Below are positions 10,291 through 20,900 of a stretch of DNA of 64,000 bases, in pieces. Made by a program: the position numbers and the translations under genes. The stretch's first letter is position 1. Each line of letters opens with the position of its first letter. This DNA comes from Bactrocera neohumeralis (Eukaryota; Arthropoda; Insecta; Diptera; Tephritidae): the NCBI RefSeq assembly GCF_024586455.1, contig NC_065920.1:14222144-14286143 (forward strand), read 5' to 3'. The notes under the pieces were generated by a model. It was not told where the DNA came from and did no database searches. It saw nothing but the letters and a program-made list of their open reading frames with translations.

Positions 10291-11114
10291 GTAAGGAAGG
10301 GCTAAGTTCGGGTGTCACCGAACAGTTTATACTCTCGCATGATAAAGTGATAATCGAGATTTCATTATCCGTCATTTACATATTTTTTTTATTTTGCTGT
10401 AAAATTAATGAGATTAGTAGTTTCTGAGATATGGTTTTTGGTCCATAAGTGAGCGACGCCACGCCCATTTGCAATTTTTAACAAAGGCCTGGGTGCAGCT
10501 TCCTTCTGCCATTTCTTCCGTAAAATTTGGTGTCTCTGACGTTTTTTGTTAATCGGTTAACGCACTTTTAGTGATTTTCAACATAAACTTTGTATGGGAG
10601 GTGGGCGTGGTTATTATCCAATTTCTTTCATTTTTGAACTGTATATGGAAATGCCTGAAGGAAACGACTCTATAGAGTTTGGTTGACATAGCTATAGCAG
10701 TTTCCGAGATATGTACAAAAAACTTAGTAGGGGGCCCCTCTCTAATGCGATCCTTTGTGCCAAATTTCACTTTAATATCTCTATTTATGGCTTAGTTATG
10801 ACACTTTACAGGTTTTCGGTTTTCGCCATTTTGTGGGCGTGGCAGTGGGCCTATTTTGCCCATCTTCGAACTTAACCTTCTTATGGAACCAAGAAATAAA
10901 TGTACCAAGTTGCATCATGATATCTCAATTTTTACTCAAGTTACAGCTTGCACGGACGGACAGACAGACATCCGGATTTCAACTCTACTCGTCACCCTAA
11001 TCACTTTGGTATATATAACCCTATATCTGACTCTTTTAGTTTTAGGACTTACAAACAACCGTTATGTGAACAAAACTATAATACTCTCCTTAGCAACTTT
11101 GTTGCGAGAGTATA
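10291..11114 (-). mobile_element. DINE-1-like Helitron, family 2, inserted in a transposase gene
   Basis: On the minus strand the element starts TATACTCTCGCAAC at 11114. It continues through AGAGTATTATAG, TTTTGTTCACATAACGG, a GTCTGTCTGTCCGTCCG core and GCCACGCCCAC phrases. It ends with the inverted GCGAGAGTATAAA block, a GTTCGG/CCGAAC hairpin (10308-10325) and CTTCCTTAC at 10291. Relative to the 1.39-kb copy at 35247 it is internally deleted. The subterminal inverted repeat plus a hairpin close to the 3' end is the architecture of DINE-1-type Helitrons. It sits inside the transposase reading frame. Confidence 0.85.
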
Positions 11115-11170
11115 AAAAGGCAGAAATGTGTCTCACCGCTGAACAAAATTTGGCTCGAAAACGTCGGATA
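11115..11170 (-). pseudogene. Detached upstream block of the interrupted mariner/IS630-like transposase
   Basis: The minus strand reads I-L-F-S-G-E-T-H-F-C-L-F, matching the family block F-S-D-E-A-H-F-W-L-N. In related enzymes that block directly precedes the G-Y-V-x-K-Q-N segment found at 10285. The catalytic first aspartate (S-D-E) reads G here. This shows that 10291-11114 was inserted within the gene. No clear match continues beyond about 11170. Confidence 0.6.
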
Positions 11171-11219
11171 TTCTTGGAAATTTATAAAATGGAAATAATA
11201 AAATGTAATACTTTAAGAT

Positions 11220-12640
11220 AAAGTTAAGCATTCGTAATAATTTTCAAAGCAAATATAAGTTGTAACTTCACAAGCACACATCGGATACTATGTTTTCTGC
11301 TGCTGAGCATTTTGATACATAAAACCATATATTTATTTATGCTAATATTTACACTGTGTGACATAAATCTGAGAAATTATTCCACACACCACTATAATCT
11401 GCAATATTTCTTCTATTTAAGTTGAAATCATATCACGCTCCATAATTAATCAGATTTTAATTAATTTCAAATATTTTCGTTATGCGACGTTAATGGAAAA
11501 ATTGTGAGCTTAATTTGTTTTGCGGCTTCGCTCGCAAACTAACCAATAAAAATTTAAATTATGCCCACCACATAATTATATGCCCATGAACGTGGGCGTT
11601 AAGCATACAAATAACTATATAGTATATTGTACATGTGTGTATATACATAATGTGCATGTGACCAACGGCTGAGGGTGTGTGTGTGTGCTCGTTTGGTATT
11701 CATATACGGCAGTGTTGTTGCCTGCGTTGATTACTCGTCAATGCCGTTGCCACACACCCAGCATACTCACGCTCATCTCATACACTGTTAAAACATTCTC
11801 CAACGCCCCAACATCCCTTGTCCGGCCATCACGTATGGCTTCATGCACGGTGCGCGGTGTGTGGCGCACAGTTGTTTATTGTATCAAAGTTTTATTAAGA
11901 ATTTTATTGTTCAGTGAATCACCGCTGAAGCGGAAATCGATGAGGAAGTTCGCGATATACACGGCATAAATGTACGAAGCTGTATGCCAGATCACTTTAC
12001 CAAGGAGGCGGTTGGCACGGACATAATCACTTACGCTTAAAGAAATGCTATGTGAGCATGCCTTCAAATATGCATATCTATATATGTATGTATATGGGCG
12101 TGTAGAGTAATTCGTTTATAGGCATTTATCGCTGGCCGCCCATTTCCGCATTGCTCGTTTACCGGCAAGCAGACTGCAAAATCGCCTGGTTTTCGCAACT
12201 CGATAAACGAGAAAGCAGCATGATAATAAATCAATAAAAAATATGCTGCAACTATAGGGAGTAAATTGCACAGCACAGCGTTGCAAATAAAAAAAGGGCC
12301 AGACAAATATCCGTTGCGAGCTCAGTGTGTTCAGTTCCTGTCGAGTTGATTGTTTATCGCTTTTTTCGAACAGCGTTGGCAATGCTGTTTCCAATGAAGT
12401 AGTTGAATCCTGCATGCTGATAGGTTTTGCGTTTTTGTTGCAGGTCACAACAATTATTATGCTGCCGATGTAGCTGATAATTAAAAACAAATTAATAAAT
12501 TTATTCATGCGAATTGTGTATCCATTTATGTAAATTTTATGGCACAACTGTAACCTTTTTGCTGTAAGAGCTTACCAGAACAATGCATTATTATTGAAAC
12601 TCCTACTTAGAGCTGAGAACTCAGGAGATAGTCAAGGTTT
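11220..12640. other. Unique-looking stretch, no gene seen
   Basis: It has a GT run at about 11673-11686. Several moderate minus-strand frames (12116-12547 is the longest, 143 codons) lack recognisable domains, and their residues look like translated AT-rich DNA. I see no repeats shared with the rest of the window. Confidence 0.45.
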
Positions 12641-13290
12641 TTATTAAACAGTTATATTGGAACTACTGGAAGGAAGATCCGTCAGATTCAGTATTTGAGA
12701 ACGTTTTTTGGATGCAAGAATGTTCTCTAAAGGGTTACATGGGTTTCCTTGAGCAAACAATGGGTTATTTCCTATAATATCTATATAAAAAAAATAAAAT
12801 GCTTTATTAAAACTTTCTGTTATTCCAGTAATACATATTTTATAAAGATTATGTGAAAGTTTCAAAGGAATATGTTCAAAACTCGGCCATTACCTCCTCA
12901 TTTCCGGTAGTTTCTCGGAAAAAAGCTGCCTTCTCGTTGACAGCAGAACTTCTCATAAAATCATCTGAAGTAGAAGGAAAATAATTATCTAGTAATCATA
13001 TAGAATTACATAATTAAAATAGTAAAAATAAATAATAGTAAAATAGTAAAAGTAAATAGTGATAATATAGAATTAAAATAATAAAAATAAATATTTTTTC
13101 AAAGCCGTGAAATCCGTCTCCTTAAGGCAAGGACGCATTACTCCGAGTGATTGAATTTTGTTAATATAAAAAAAACGAATGATAAAAAATGTATAGTAAT
13201 TGCCGAAAAACGTCCGAAATTCAGACCTCTTAACTAAGATATCCCCTGGTCCCGACGACCGAAGCAAAATAGGAGAATACGCTTTAATGG
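12640..13290 (-). other. Cluster of coding-like islands with possible splice sites, unknown
   Basis: Three islands on the minus strand look more protein-like than their surroundings. At 12964-12879: after a pyrimidine tract ending CTACTTCAG, the frame reads D-F-M-R-S-S-A-V-N-E-K-A-A-F-F-R-E-T-T-G-N-E-E. It can then end at a stop (VMAEF*) or splice at GAG/GTAATG. At 12780-12655: an acceptor-like TTTTTTTTATATAG precedes G-N-N-P-L-F-A-Q-G-N-P ... SSSSNITV, whose stop overlaps an AATAAA signal. At 13155-13090: Q-S-L-G-V-M-R-P-C-L-K-E-T-D-F. The phases of the first two do not join in the longer frame, so this is either a decayed gene or transposon, or chance. Confidence 0.25.
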
Positions 13291-13495
13291 AATTCTGAAT
13301 ACGACCGCTCTATGTGGCGCTAAGGTATGTTAGAAAGCCCTCGAACTATAATCTTGCATTGTCCGTTTTTCCATTTAAAATGCAAGAGTAGAGACGATGA
13401 AGAGCAGGAAAAGACGATAGAAAGTCAGAAGGCTATGCACAACGAACATTCAGACCGACCTCCAAAATCCGTCATGGCTAAAGGCTGGCTGTTTT

Positions 13496-13628
13496 CTTCA
13501 AACAGTTGACATTTCCTGAGATTTTTACTTTTTGCGTAAACCAGACTAAATTCTTTGCAGAATATTAGTTCAAATCGGATAAGATTGCTGTTTTTTTTTG
13601 AGACTTCAAACAGTTGACATTTCCTGAG
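13496..13628. repeat. 25-bp direct repeat pair
   Basis: CTTCAAACAGTTGACATTTC plus CTGAG occurs at 13496-13520 and again, identical, at 13604-13628, 108 bp apart. It looks like a small local duplication. Confidence 0.7.
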
Positions 13629-13639
13629 CACTTTTTTCC

Positions 13640-15390
13640 AATTTTTGCGTTGAACGAGACATTACCACTCACCAACCTCATACAAACTTTTACATTCCTT
13701 TAAAATTGTAAATCCTCTGCAAAAACGCTTGCAAACTATTTCCAAACGCCTGCTCACACAAACCAAGTTCAAGTATCTGCTTTCGCATCTAACACCAGCG
13801 CAGAGTGTGAAAATAAAAATGTTTTACAGCATTTGACACCAAATCCAGCACTTCAATATTCAACGCAGGCGACACCTCACAACGGCTGAACAATTGTTGC
13901 CATGGCGCATGGGCAACAACAGCAATTTGCGCTCAAATTAAAAGCATTCAATATTCACACGTTGTTTGGCGCACTTGCTAAGCTGTCGCTTGTGCTTTGA
14001 TAGGTGTTGCCTTAAGCGTTGGATTGGCGCGTTTGTGCGCGTTATGCGCTTTCAAGTGCACACAAATTGTGATTTTCCAACTCACATGCTCTCGTTATTC
14101 TTGCTTCTCTTTTTGCTAGTAACTAGTATGCCGCGTGATTAGGTGTGTGCAACGTAAATCATGTAACAGCGCTGGCAACTAGTCAGCCGTAATTGCCCAC
14201 AACAGCCACGTCGCCCACCGCCCGCCGACAGTGAGCAGGACGCGAACGCAGGTGCATTGTTCTCAGTTAGCGCAATTCTCTCTAATCCTTCAAATGTGTC
14301 ATTCATGTTGCCGTATGATATAGTGTCTCTCTGAGTGTGTGTGTGTGTGTGTGTGCGTGAATGCTATGTGCCTTGTAGGAAATGCAGCGGTTGTTGAATA
14401 TGGAAAATATGGTCGTGCGCTGTAGTTAGCCAGTTCAGTTCAGTTCAGTTCAAAGCGTTCACTTCGTCTTCAACTGTTGCGAATTTAAAAAAGTTGTTTT
14501 AGTATCTCAGATATAGGCTTGCCCAACCAGCTAGCGTGCCCTTCAGGGTATCTTTGCAACAATAATCTAGGCATACATATACATATGCCGGCAAACCAGC
14601 GCCTTCTATGCTGTATAGACTATACTCGTACATACATACGTGCAAACACATTTGGTTAGGCTATCCATATATGTATAGCTCACCGGTAACAGCTGGCAAT
14701 CAGCGCCGCATCACATTGCTCTGCGTCAGGTTGCAGCAGCACTTCTAATAGCAGCAGCGATTTATGTGTGCCTCGATGTGATTCATAAATCGCAGATTTT
14801 CCGCTTTTTACAATTTCATTTTTAGTGCTCATGTTCGTAGTTGATGGCACGCTTTCCATTTTGTTGGAATTGAAAGTTTTTAACCCACTTTCTATTCGGC
14901 ATGGCTCACTACACTGCGTTCATTACGCTCATTGCCACATATTCAATTAGTGGCAGCATGTGTGTGTATGTGTGTTTGGTGTTGTTTTAAGTGTGCTTTT
15001 GTTTTATGCATTGAATCCGCATCGCGTTGTTAGCTTTGCTTTTTTCACTCTAATTTTAGTCGGCAAATATAGGCACGCGTATTGAAGCGTAAGTGCACCT
15101 GCCTCAGCGACGAACAAAAATTGTTAAAAAGGTATTTATAAAATAGCAAATGAAATAATACGTGTATGAGTGTTATGAGCATAAAATTATTAGAAAGAGT
15201 CGCACATGTATGTATAAATAGCTGATAAATATGGAAAGGTAGCGTCATAAAGTACCACATGACGTATGAGTAATCTGTACAGCATAGGCATTCGTCATAG
15301 TTTTCTTTCTGGCTCAGTTGTCCATTATAAGAAAACACAATAATTTTTGTTGCATAGTTAACTTCTGTTGCAGCGAAGTTATAATACGCT
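13640..15390. other. Unique-looking stretch with microsatellites, no gene seen
   Basis: It is richer in GC than average from 13750 to 14300. It holds a GT run at about 14333-14354 and four tandem CAGTT units at 14431-14451. The CAGTT tract contains TCAGTT, the arthropod initiator consensus, so a transcription start there is possible but unsupported by a downstream coding frame. Confidence 0.4.
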
Positions 15391-15394
15391 TCAG

Positions 15395-15668
15395 ATATAA
15401 CAAAGATTCCATACAAAAAACTAATTTTGAGGAGCCAGTTTGTATGGCAGCTATATGCTTTAGTGACCGGGTTTTAATAATTTCTTCGAAGATTGTACCG
15501 TTGCCCTGTACAAAAATCCATGCCAAGTGTTGTGAAGATTTCTCATCAAATAAGAAAGTTTTCCATACAAGAACTTGATTTGGATCGTTCAGTTTGTATG
15601 ACAGATATATGGTATAATAATTCGATCTAAGTAATTTCTCTGCAAATTGTGCCGTTTTAGTAAATAAA
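15395..15668 (-). mobile_element. DINE-1-like Helitron, family 1, internal fragment
   Basis: It holds two of the family-1 tandem segments read on the minus strand. On plus they show CCATACAAAAAACT ... CAGTTTGTATGGCAGCTATATG ... and again CCATACAAGAACTTGATTTGG ... CAGTTTGTATGACAGATATATGG. Neither terminus is present. Confidence 0.6.
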
Positions 15669-15714
15669 GACACCAATCTTCCAGGCCTATTTATTCAGCA
15701 GAGCTTTTAAATCA

Positions 15715-16280
15715 ACATGACTGAGCGACCAACTCAGCGTAGAATTCGAGAAGATAGTTATTTCAGCCACTACAATGCTAAGAAGTGCTTCATCAGCAAA
15801 TAGAACTTGAAGGCACGATAGCATTTTTTCAGAAGGTATTAACAAATCCCGCTAAATTTCTAGAATAAAACTAATTTGGAGTGATAAGGACAAATTTCAA
15901 TTTAAAAATACGCAAAACAGAGAAAACGTGTAGCGAAAGCGTCATGGGAGACTCCAAAGTAAGTGCACTTAAAGCACTAGGGGGTAGAAATGTTTAGTTT
16001 GTGGTTGCTTTATCTAAAAATTCTATCAAATCATGTAATGTTCCAAGACAAAATGACGGGAAAGTCCCAAGTAAATATGCTGAAAACAAATGTAGAGCAC
16101 ATAGCGCAAAAAAAAGTGCTTACAATATACATAATTTTATATACCAGCAGTACAATGACCCCAAACATACAAGTCGAAATGTGAAAAAATATTTCTACCA
16201 AAAATCGATAAGGCCTCTATCATGGTCTGCCCAAACTCTGACTTTAATCCTATTGAACGTTAATGGCAGCATTATTTAGG
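15715..16280 (+). pseudogene. Decayed Tc1-like transposase
   Basis: Frames on the plus strand give L-I-W-S-D-K-D-K-F-Q near 15870 (family W-S-D-E-S-K-F, with the first catalytic aspartate kept). They then give Y-Q-Q-Y-N-D-P-K-H-T-S at about 16143 (family QQDNDPKHTS; the catalytic aspartate is Y here). After a one-base shift comes S-D-F-N-P-I-E-R*W at about 16240 (family D-x-N-P-I-E-x-x-W, glutamate kept, then a stop). So this was a DDE transposase of the Tc1 group, dead by substitution, stops and frameshift. The inverted repeats could not be placed. Confidence 0.75.
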
Positions 16281-16890
16281 AACTAATATTTTTATAATCG
16301 TATTTCTTAACACCTTTTAATTTTTTTATCAAAGTGCCAAATTCAAGTAATTTAATATATACATCAAACGTGTGCTGTAAAAGAGCTTAAATGCCATACA
16401 GAAAAGAAAAAATAACTCAGAATTTAATATAAATTCCACTAATTCATAAAAAAACTCAGTTGTAAGCTTCAGCAATCATTTCACCAATTAATTTAATTAA
16501 ATACATACATAGCCACAAAATGATTTATGCGCATTTTTTGCGTAAGATTAATGGCAAAAATGTTATAAATAATAGCGAATGGATGAAATGGCAGGAAAAC
16601 CAACTTGTTGATATATAATAACATACATGCGAAAACGCAATTCTTTTCAATGTGTAAATGTGTGATTTCAATAAAACTCTAACGACTACAAAATAATAAA
16701 TGGCGCACCAAAAGTTGTTTAACTTTATGAGAAATAAAGACATTATTTATATATCATAAAAATAATTTATTGCAAAAGCATATAACAGAGATTTTTTAAT
16801 AACTATAGTCTCAACATTTCTTTTGAAGTGAACATGGGTTTGCCGTAGAAAAAAGCTGAAGAAAAGGTCATATAAAACAAAATAGTTTGC
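16281..16890. other. AT-rich stretch, no gene seen
   Basis: Very AT-rich, with scattered poly-A and poly-T. The only long frame (16525-16743, minus) has no recognisable domain. Confidence 0.45.
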
Positions 16891-16897
16891 GTTTTAT

Positions 16898-17660
16898 TAT
16901 ACCCTGAACAGGGTATATTAAGTTTGTCACGAAGCTTGTAACACCCAGAGGGAAGCGTCGGAGACCCTATAAAGTATATATATGAATGATCAGTATGTTG
17001 AGCTGAGTCGATTTAGCCATGTCCGTCTGTCTGTCTGTCTGTCTGTCCGTCTGTCCGTCTGTCTGTATATATACGAACTAGTCCCTCAGTTTTTAAGATA
17101 TCCTTTCGAAATTTCGCAAACGTCAATTTCTCTTCAAGAAGCTGCTCATTCGCCGGAACGGCCGATATCGTACCACTATAACATATAGCTGCCATATAAA
17201 CTGAACGATCGGAATCAAGTTCTTGTATGGAAAACTTTCACATTTGACAATGTATCTTCACCAAATTTGGTATAGATTATTATCTAAGGAAACAATGTAA
17301 CCTCCGAAGAAATTGGTCAGATCGGTTAACTAAAGCATATAGCTACCATACAAACTGAACGATCGGAATCAAGTTCTTGTATGGAAAACTTTCACATTTG
17401 ACAATGTATCTTCACCAAATTTGGTACAGATTTTTTTCTAAGGTCACAATGTAACCTCCAAAGAAATTGGTCAGATCGGTTAACTATAGCATATAGCTAC
17501 CATACAAACTGAACGATCGGAATCAAGTTCTTGTATGGAAAACTTTTGCATTTGACAAGATATATTTACGAAATTTGGTATAAATCATTTTCTAAGGCAC
17601 CAATGTAATCTGTGAAGGGTATATTAGCTTCGGTGCAGCCGAAGTTAACGTTTTTTCTTG
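16898..17660 (+). mobile_element. DINE-1-like Helitron, family 1, reference copy
   Basis: It starts with the perfect palindrome TATACCCTGAACAGGGTATA (two 9-base arms around AA). Then come GTAACACCCAGAGGGAAGCG, TATAAAGTATATATATGAAT, GTCGATTTAGCCATGTCCGT and a (GTCT)n tract at about 17022-17064. Three to four tandem segments of about 175 bp follow (CATATAGCTGCC ... ACTGAACGATCGGAATCAAG). It ends GGGTATATTAG, the hairpin CTTCGG-TGCAG-CCGAAG (17630-17646) and TTTTTTCTTG. The block structure (5' subterminal palindrome, tetranucleotide core, 3' hairpin) is that of INE-1/DINE-1. It is non-coding and non-autonomous. Confidence 0.85.
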
Positions 17661-18029
17661 AAGTCATTGAGATTTTTGGCTTTTGCAGTGTTTTACCATA
17701 ATTTCAAACATGCCTATTGCGGAAAATGCTGCAACTTTAAAAGTTGTATGCCTCACTATAAGATTACTTAAACTTTTCTTGCTTTGCCTTCCAACTTACC
17801 ATAGCGCTTGATAGATGCAAACTGCTTTCTGGGGGCTTTAGACCCTGCTTGAAAGTTTTCGAGTGAAGGCCCCGCGTTATCTACCAGCAGAATATTTATT
17901 TTTTTTACCCAAAAAAACTTCATAACCTTATCCTTTATAGGAAGCTTTAATGGAAGCCAAATATTGAGGAAAGAGTAAAGAGGACATTCGTTGCCCTATA
18001 CACTGAAAGCTTGGACTACTACGTTACAG
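17661..18029. other. Short spacer, no gene seen
   Basis: No recognisable frame. It could be an unreadable upstream part of the retrotransposon remnant that follows. Confidence 0.35.
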
Positions 18030-18490
18030 AATTTACTCCTGATTAGATTGAGCTAGAAGATAAGGTTAGAGGGGAAATATTATGTAAGGAGCTCTCTTTA
18101 AAGCTTAGCTTTGCATTCCGGTACACTATAATATGTTTTAGGCCGAAGTGAATGATATTAAGATAACAGCCTTTTCAAGTGAGTTGAGCCTTGATCCCAA
18201 CGGCAGAATGGTGATTAAGGGTTGAGTTTTTAAACTGTGCATTCAAATCAAGTCAAGGACTGTCTGCCATGGCTATGCCAGCTCTTATGCGAATGCGAGA
18301 CTTCTGGTCTAGAGTAGAAGGTTGGATATCTACTGAAGTGCCTTAGCAAACTTGATCTTGCCGCAATCGTTAGAGTTCTTAATGGTTATTGTCCAATAGA
18401 AATTCCGGACGCAAAACAACAAAATTGCATTGAAGAAGAATGAAATGGAGACATCTAGATACCGATGCTAAGAATCTTTCTGATGTTTTT
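18030..18490 (+). pseudogene. RNase H and C-terminal remnant of a non-LTR retrotransposon
   Basis: Near 18135 the plus strand reads F*AEVNDIK (family V-F-Q-A-E-V-x-A-I, the RNase H strand with an active-site glutamate). Near 18345-18400 it reads L-A-A-I-V-R-V-L-N-G-Y-C-P-I (family x-L-T-G-H-C-x-I-G), and then a worn C-x-E-E-E, the start of the C-terminal zinc knuckle. Stops and shifts separate the pieces. The order is that of Jockey/LOA-like ORF2 proteins that carry RNase H. The same family is seen on the minus strand at 23.6-24.3 kb. Confidence 0.5.
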
Positions 18491-18599
18491 ATAAACTTCT
18501 TTAGTTCATGTTTCTCGAAATCTGCTTCTTTCCCACTCACCATATATTACTTTGAAAAAAAAAAAAAAATAGTAAGACGTTTTTCATAATTTTAAAATT

Positions 18600-19365
18600 T
18601 AATTTTAATTTATTTTTCAAAACCTATGTCGTCCCGGTCAAAGTAATTCCCAATACGCTTCTGCCAACGCCTTTTCCCATCCACGAAACAGTTGTTAATA
18701 TCAATTTCCCGAATAGCCTTTAATGTACGTTGCGATTCATGTTTAATGTTTTCAATTGACTCAAAACGTTTTCCCGTTTGAGTTTGCTTAATAGTCAGAA
18801 GCCACACGGAGCTACAACAAGCGAATAAGATGGTTACGGCACGATATTGGTTGAAAATTTGGTGAAAAACTCACGAAGAATCAATGCAGTATGCGAGCGT
18901 AAACGACGCATATCGCTTAAATGGTATTCTATTTTGATAGTTCAGCCGGTGGGTAGGAATTCGGAGTGTACCACACCTGATTACTGTCAACATAACCTTG
19001 ATTTTTGACCTGATTTGACGTGTTTTTTCGCCTTCGGCTCGCCTTTGTCACGATACTCGGCCGATTGATTGTCTGTTTTCGGGTAGCATAAATACATGAC
19101 GCATCGCCTGCAATAATACATTTAATGACATCCTAAAATTTGGAAAGCATTGTTTCCCAGCCGTTAACAGACGCTGTTTTTCGAAAAAATTGAGTATCTT
19201 TGGAATCAATCGTGATTACATTTTTTCATATCCAAGTGATCTTTCAAAATAGTTTCCACTCACCCTTCCCATATTCAATGATGCCAGTAAGATCACTAAC
19301 TGTTAATCGTTGATCATCAAGCACGAATTCCTTTATTTTATTGATGTGTTGATCATAAGTTGATG
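18600..19365 (-). pseudogene. Mariner transposase, copy A of a family present three times
   Basis: Minus-strand frames run from an N-terminal I-K-E-F-V-L-D-D-Q-R-L-T-V-S-D-L-T-G-I helix-turn-helix block (about 19320). They pass G-D-A-S (first aspartate region), K-A-K-K-x-x-Q and K-I-K-V-M-L-T blocks (about 19000-19100) and reach an intact C-terminal frame (18807-18610). That frame reads GKRFESIENIKHES, L-K-A-I-R-E-I-D-I-N-N-C-F ... K-R-R-W-Q-K-R-I and N-Y-F-D. The second catalytic region around 18850-18950 is partly deleted. It is a D,D,D-type cut-and-paste enzyme, broken by shifts. Copies B (43.4 kb) and C (59.4 kb) lie in the same orientation. Confidence 0.8.
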
Positions 19366-20435
19366 TTTTTGCCCACTATAGTACATTTATGTATGTTTAT
19401 ATTCACTTCGCAAAAATAACTTTGTTGCTTTTATTCGAAACTAGCTCCCATTTGCCTTTCTCTGCTTACCTTATATATACCAAATATGTACATACATGCA
19501 GTATCAATTAGCAACACAAGTTTTGAACATGTTGTATGCTTTTAGGCGCACTGCCAAGCGTTAAGCAAATGCATATTTACAACGTAAAGGTGTTATTATT
19601 ACATTTGAAACAACGTATGTATATATGCCGGTGAAAAACAATTTGCCTATAACATATGTATTTATGTGTGTATATTCAACAAATATGTATTATGGCAACA
19701 TTTTTGCTTTTGCCGGTCGGTCGGTGAAACTCAATGGCTGTCAATTAGAAAAACGTTCCAAAAGTTTGCAAATAATCGTATATGAAAGTGAATAATTTTT
19801 CAATTTTTGGGAAAGCGTGCTGCAGATTATGCCGCTGGTGTTTTAGTTTGAAGTGAGAAGCCTAGTAATGCATACAACACTTCGAATACGAAAGTTTACA
19901 GACCACTGCCAGACAAATACTTGCAGCAGAATTCGTATAGATTTGGTATCGAAAATATATTTTTCACAATTTTAACTAATATGCTTTGCTGAAAAGCATT
20001 ATTGCTCACTTTTCAACCGCCTACACTTTACTATAGTCATCATTTACTTATATACAGATCGAACTGTTGTGTATATTTTTATATAGATAACTTCAATGTT
20101 GTCTGCTAACCGTTGGAACTAGCTCTTTGCTCAGGGGTTATCTTAAGCGCCTATTTTGAATAATAGAAAGGGGCCCATGACATCTTCGTCAGCTGAGCAC
20201 ATGGTCACGACCTAGCCGGGGCAAACAGAGATCTGTCCTTTCATAAGAAGGCCTGAAATTTCACAATTCAATCTTCTTTCTTTAAGTCGTGGAACTCTGG
20301 TTCTCTCAAGCTCTTTTAAATATCTCGTCTATAGCTTAGATTTGGAAGAAAACTGAAGAAAACAATAAGTGCAGGACTTTCAAAGTCATTTTTGGAACTT
20401 CTGCAGAAGACCTAGTGCCGCAAAGTTGGGTTTAC
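19366..20435. other. AT-rich stretch, no gene seen
   Basis: The last part (about 20100-20435) is less AT-rich and may be an unreadable upstream part of the next retrotransposon remnant. No frame could be followed. Confidence 0.4.
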
Positions 20436-20439
20436 GGCC

Positions 20440-20900
20440 CCACATCGTCTTTTGTCTCTAAATAAGTGTCACCCGTCTAGTCCCTTCATCCACATGTTAG
20501 TATACTATATATGGTGCAGAGGTGTTGTGGAAGGCATTATCAAAAACGTGCAGCATCAAACTGTTGGAACAAGTATATTAGGAAAGACTCTGGGGTTAGC
20601 ATCGATATCCATTTCTATGACATGACAATTTACCCATGATTTTAGGTCATTGGAGCCAGACACGACGTCACTACGGGCAATGTATCATACTCTATCTTAT
20701 CAATGAACTCGGGCAAAATTGGCAATTGGACCGAAAAATAAATCCATATAGCAAGCTAAAAAGACAATAACTTGGTTCATATCTGGGTACCCAGTCATTT
20801 AGGAATAGAAGAAAATGAAAGAGCAGAAGAGGCAAGTTCAAGGATCCAACTTAGAAGATCTAAACAGTTGTGGTGGAGTAAATCAATTTTTTTTTTACCA
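20440..20900 (+). pseudogene. RT thumb to RNase H remnant of a non-LTR retrotransposon
   Basis: The plus strand reads I-Y-G-A-E-V-L-W-K-A-L-S-K-T-C-S-I-K-L-L-E-Q-V (family L-Y-G-A-x-V-W-W-x-A-L, just after the RT domain) at about 20508-20575. After shifts it reads HIWVPSHLGIEENERAEEAS at 20775-20835. The latter is the RNase H block W-V-P-S-H-x-G-I-x-x-N-E-x-A-D, where the catalytic aspartate is E here. This is an I/LOA/Jockey-like ORF2 piece about 460 bp long with stops. Confidence 0.65.

Noticed and set aside
12116..12547. 143-codon minus frame as a gene
   Set aside because: It is the longest frame in a unique stretch but resembles translated AT-rich DNA, with an overlapping frame in another phase.
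14431..14451. Four CAGTT units as a core promoter initiator
   Set aside because: TCAGTT fits the initiator consensus, but no downstream coding frame or TATA/DPE pairing could be supported.
17022..17064. GTCT tetranucleotide run as an independent microsatellite
   Set aside because: It is the core block of the Helitron-like element and recurs at the same relative place in other copies.
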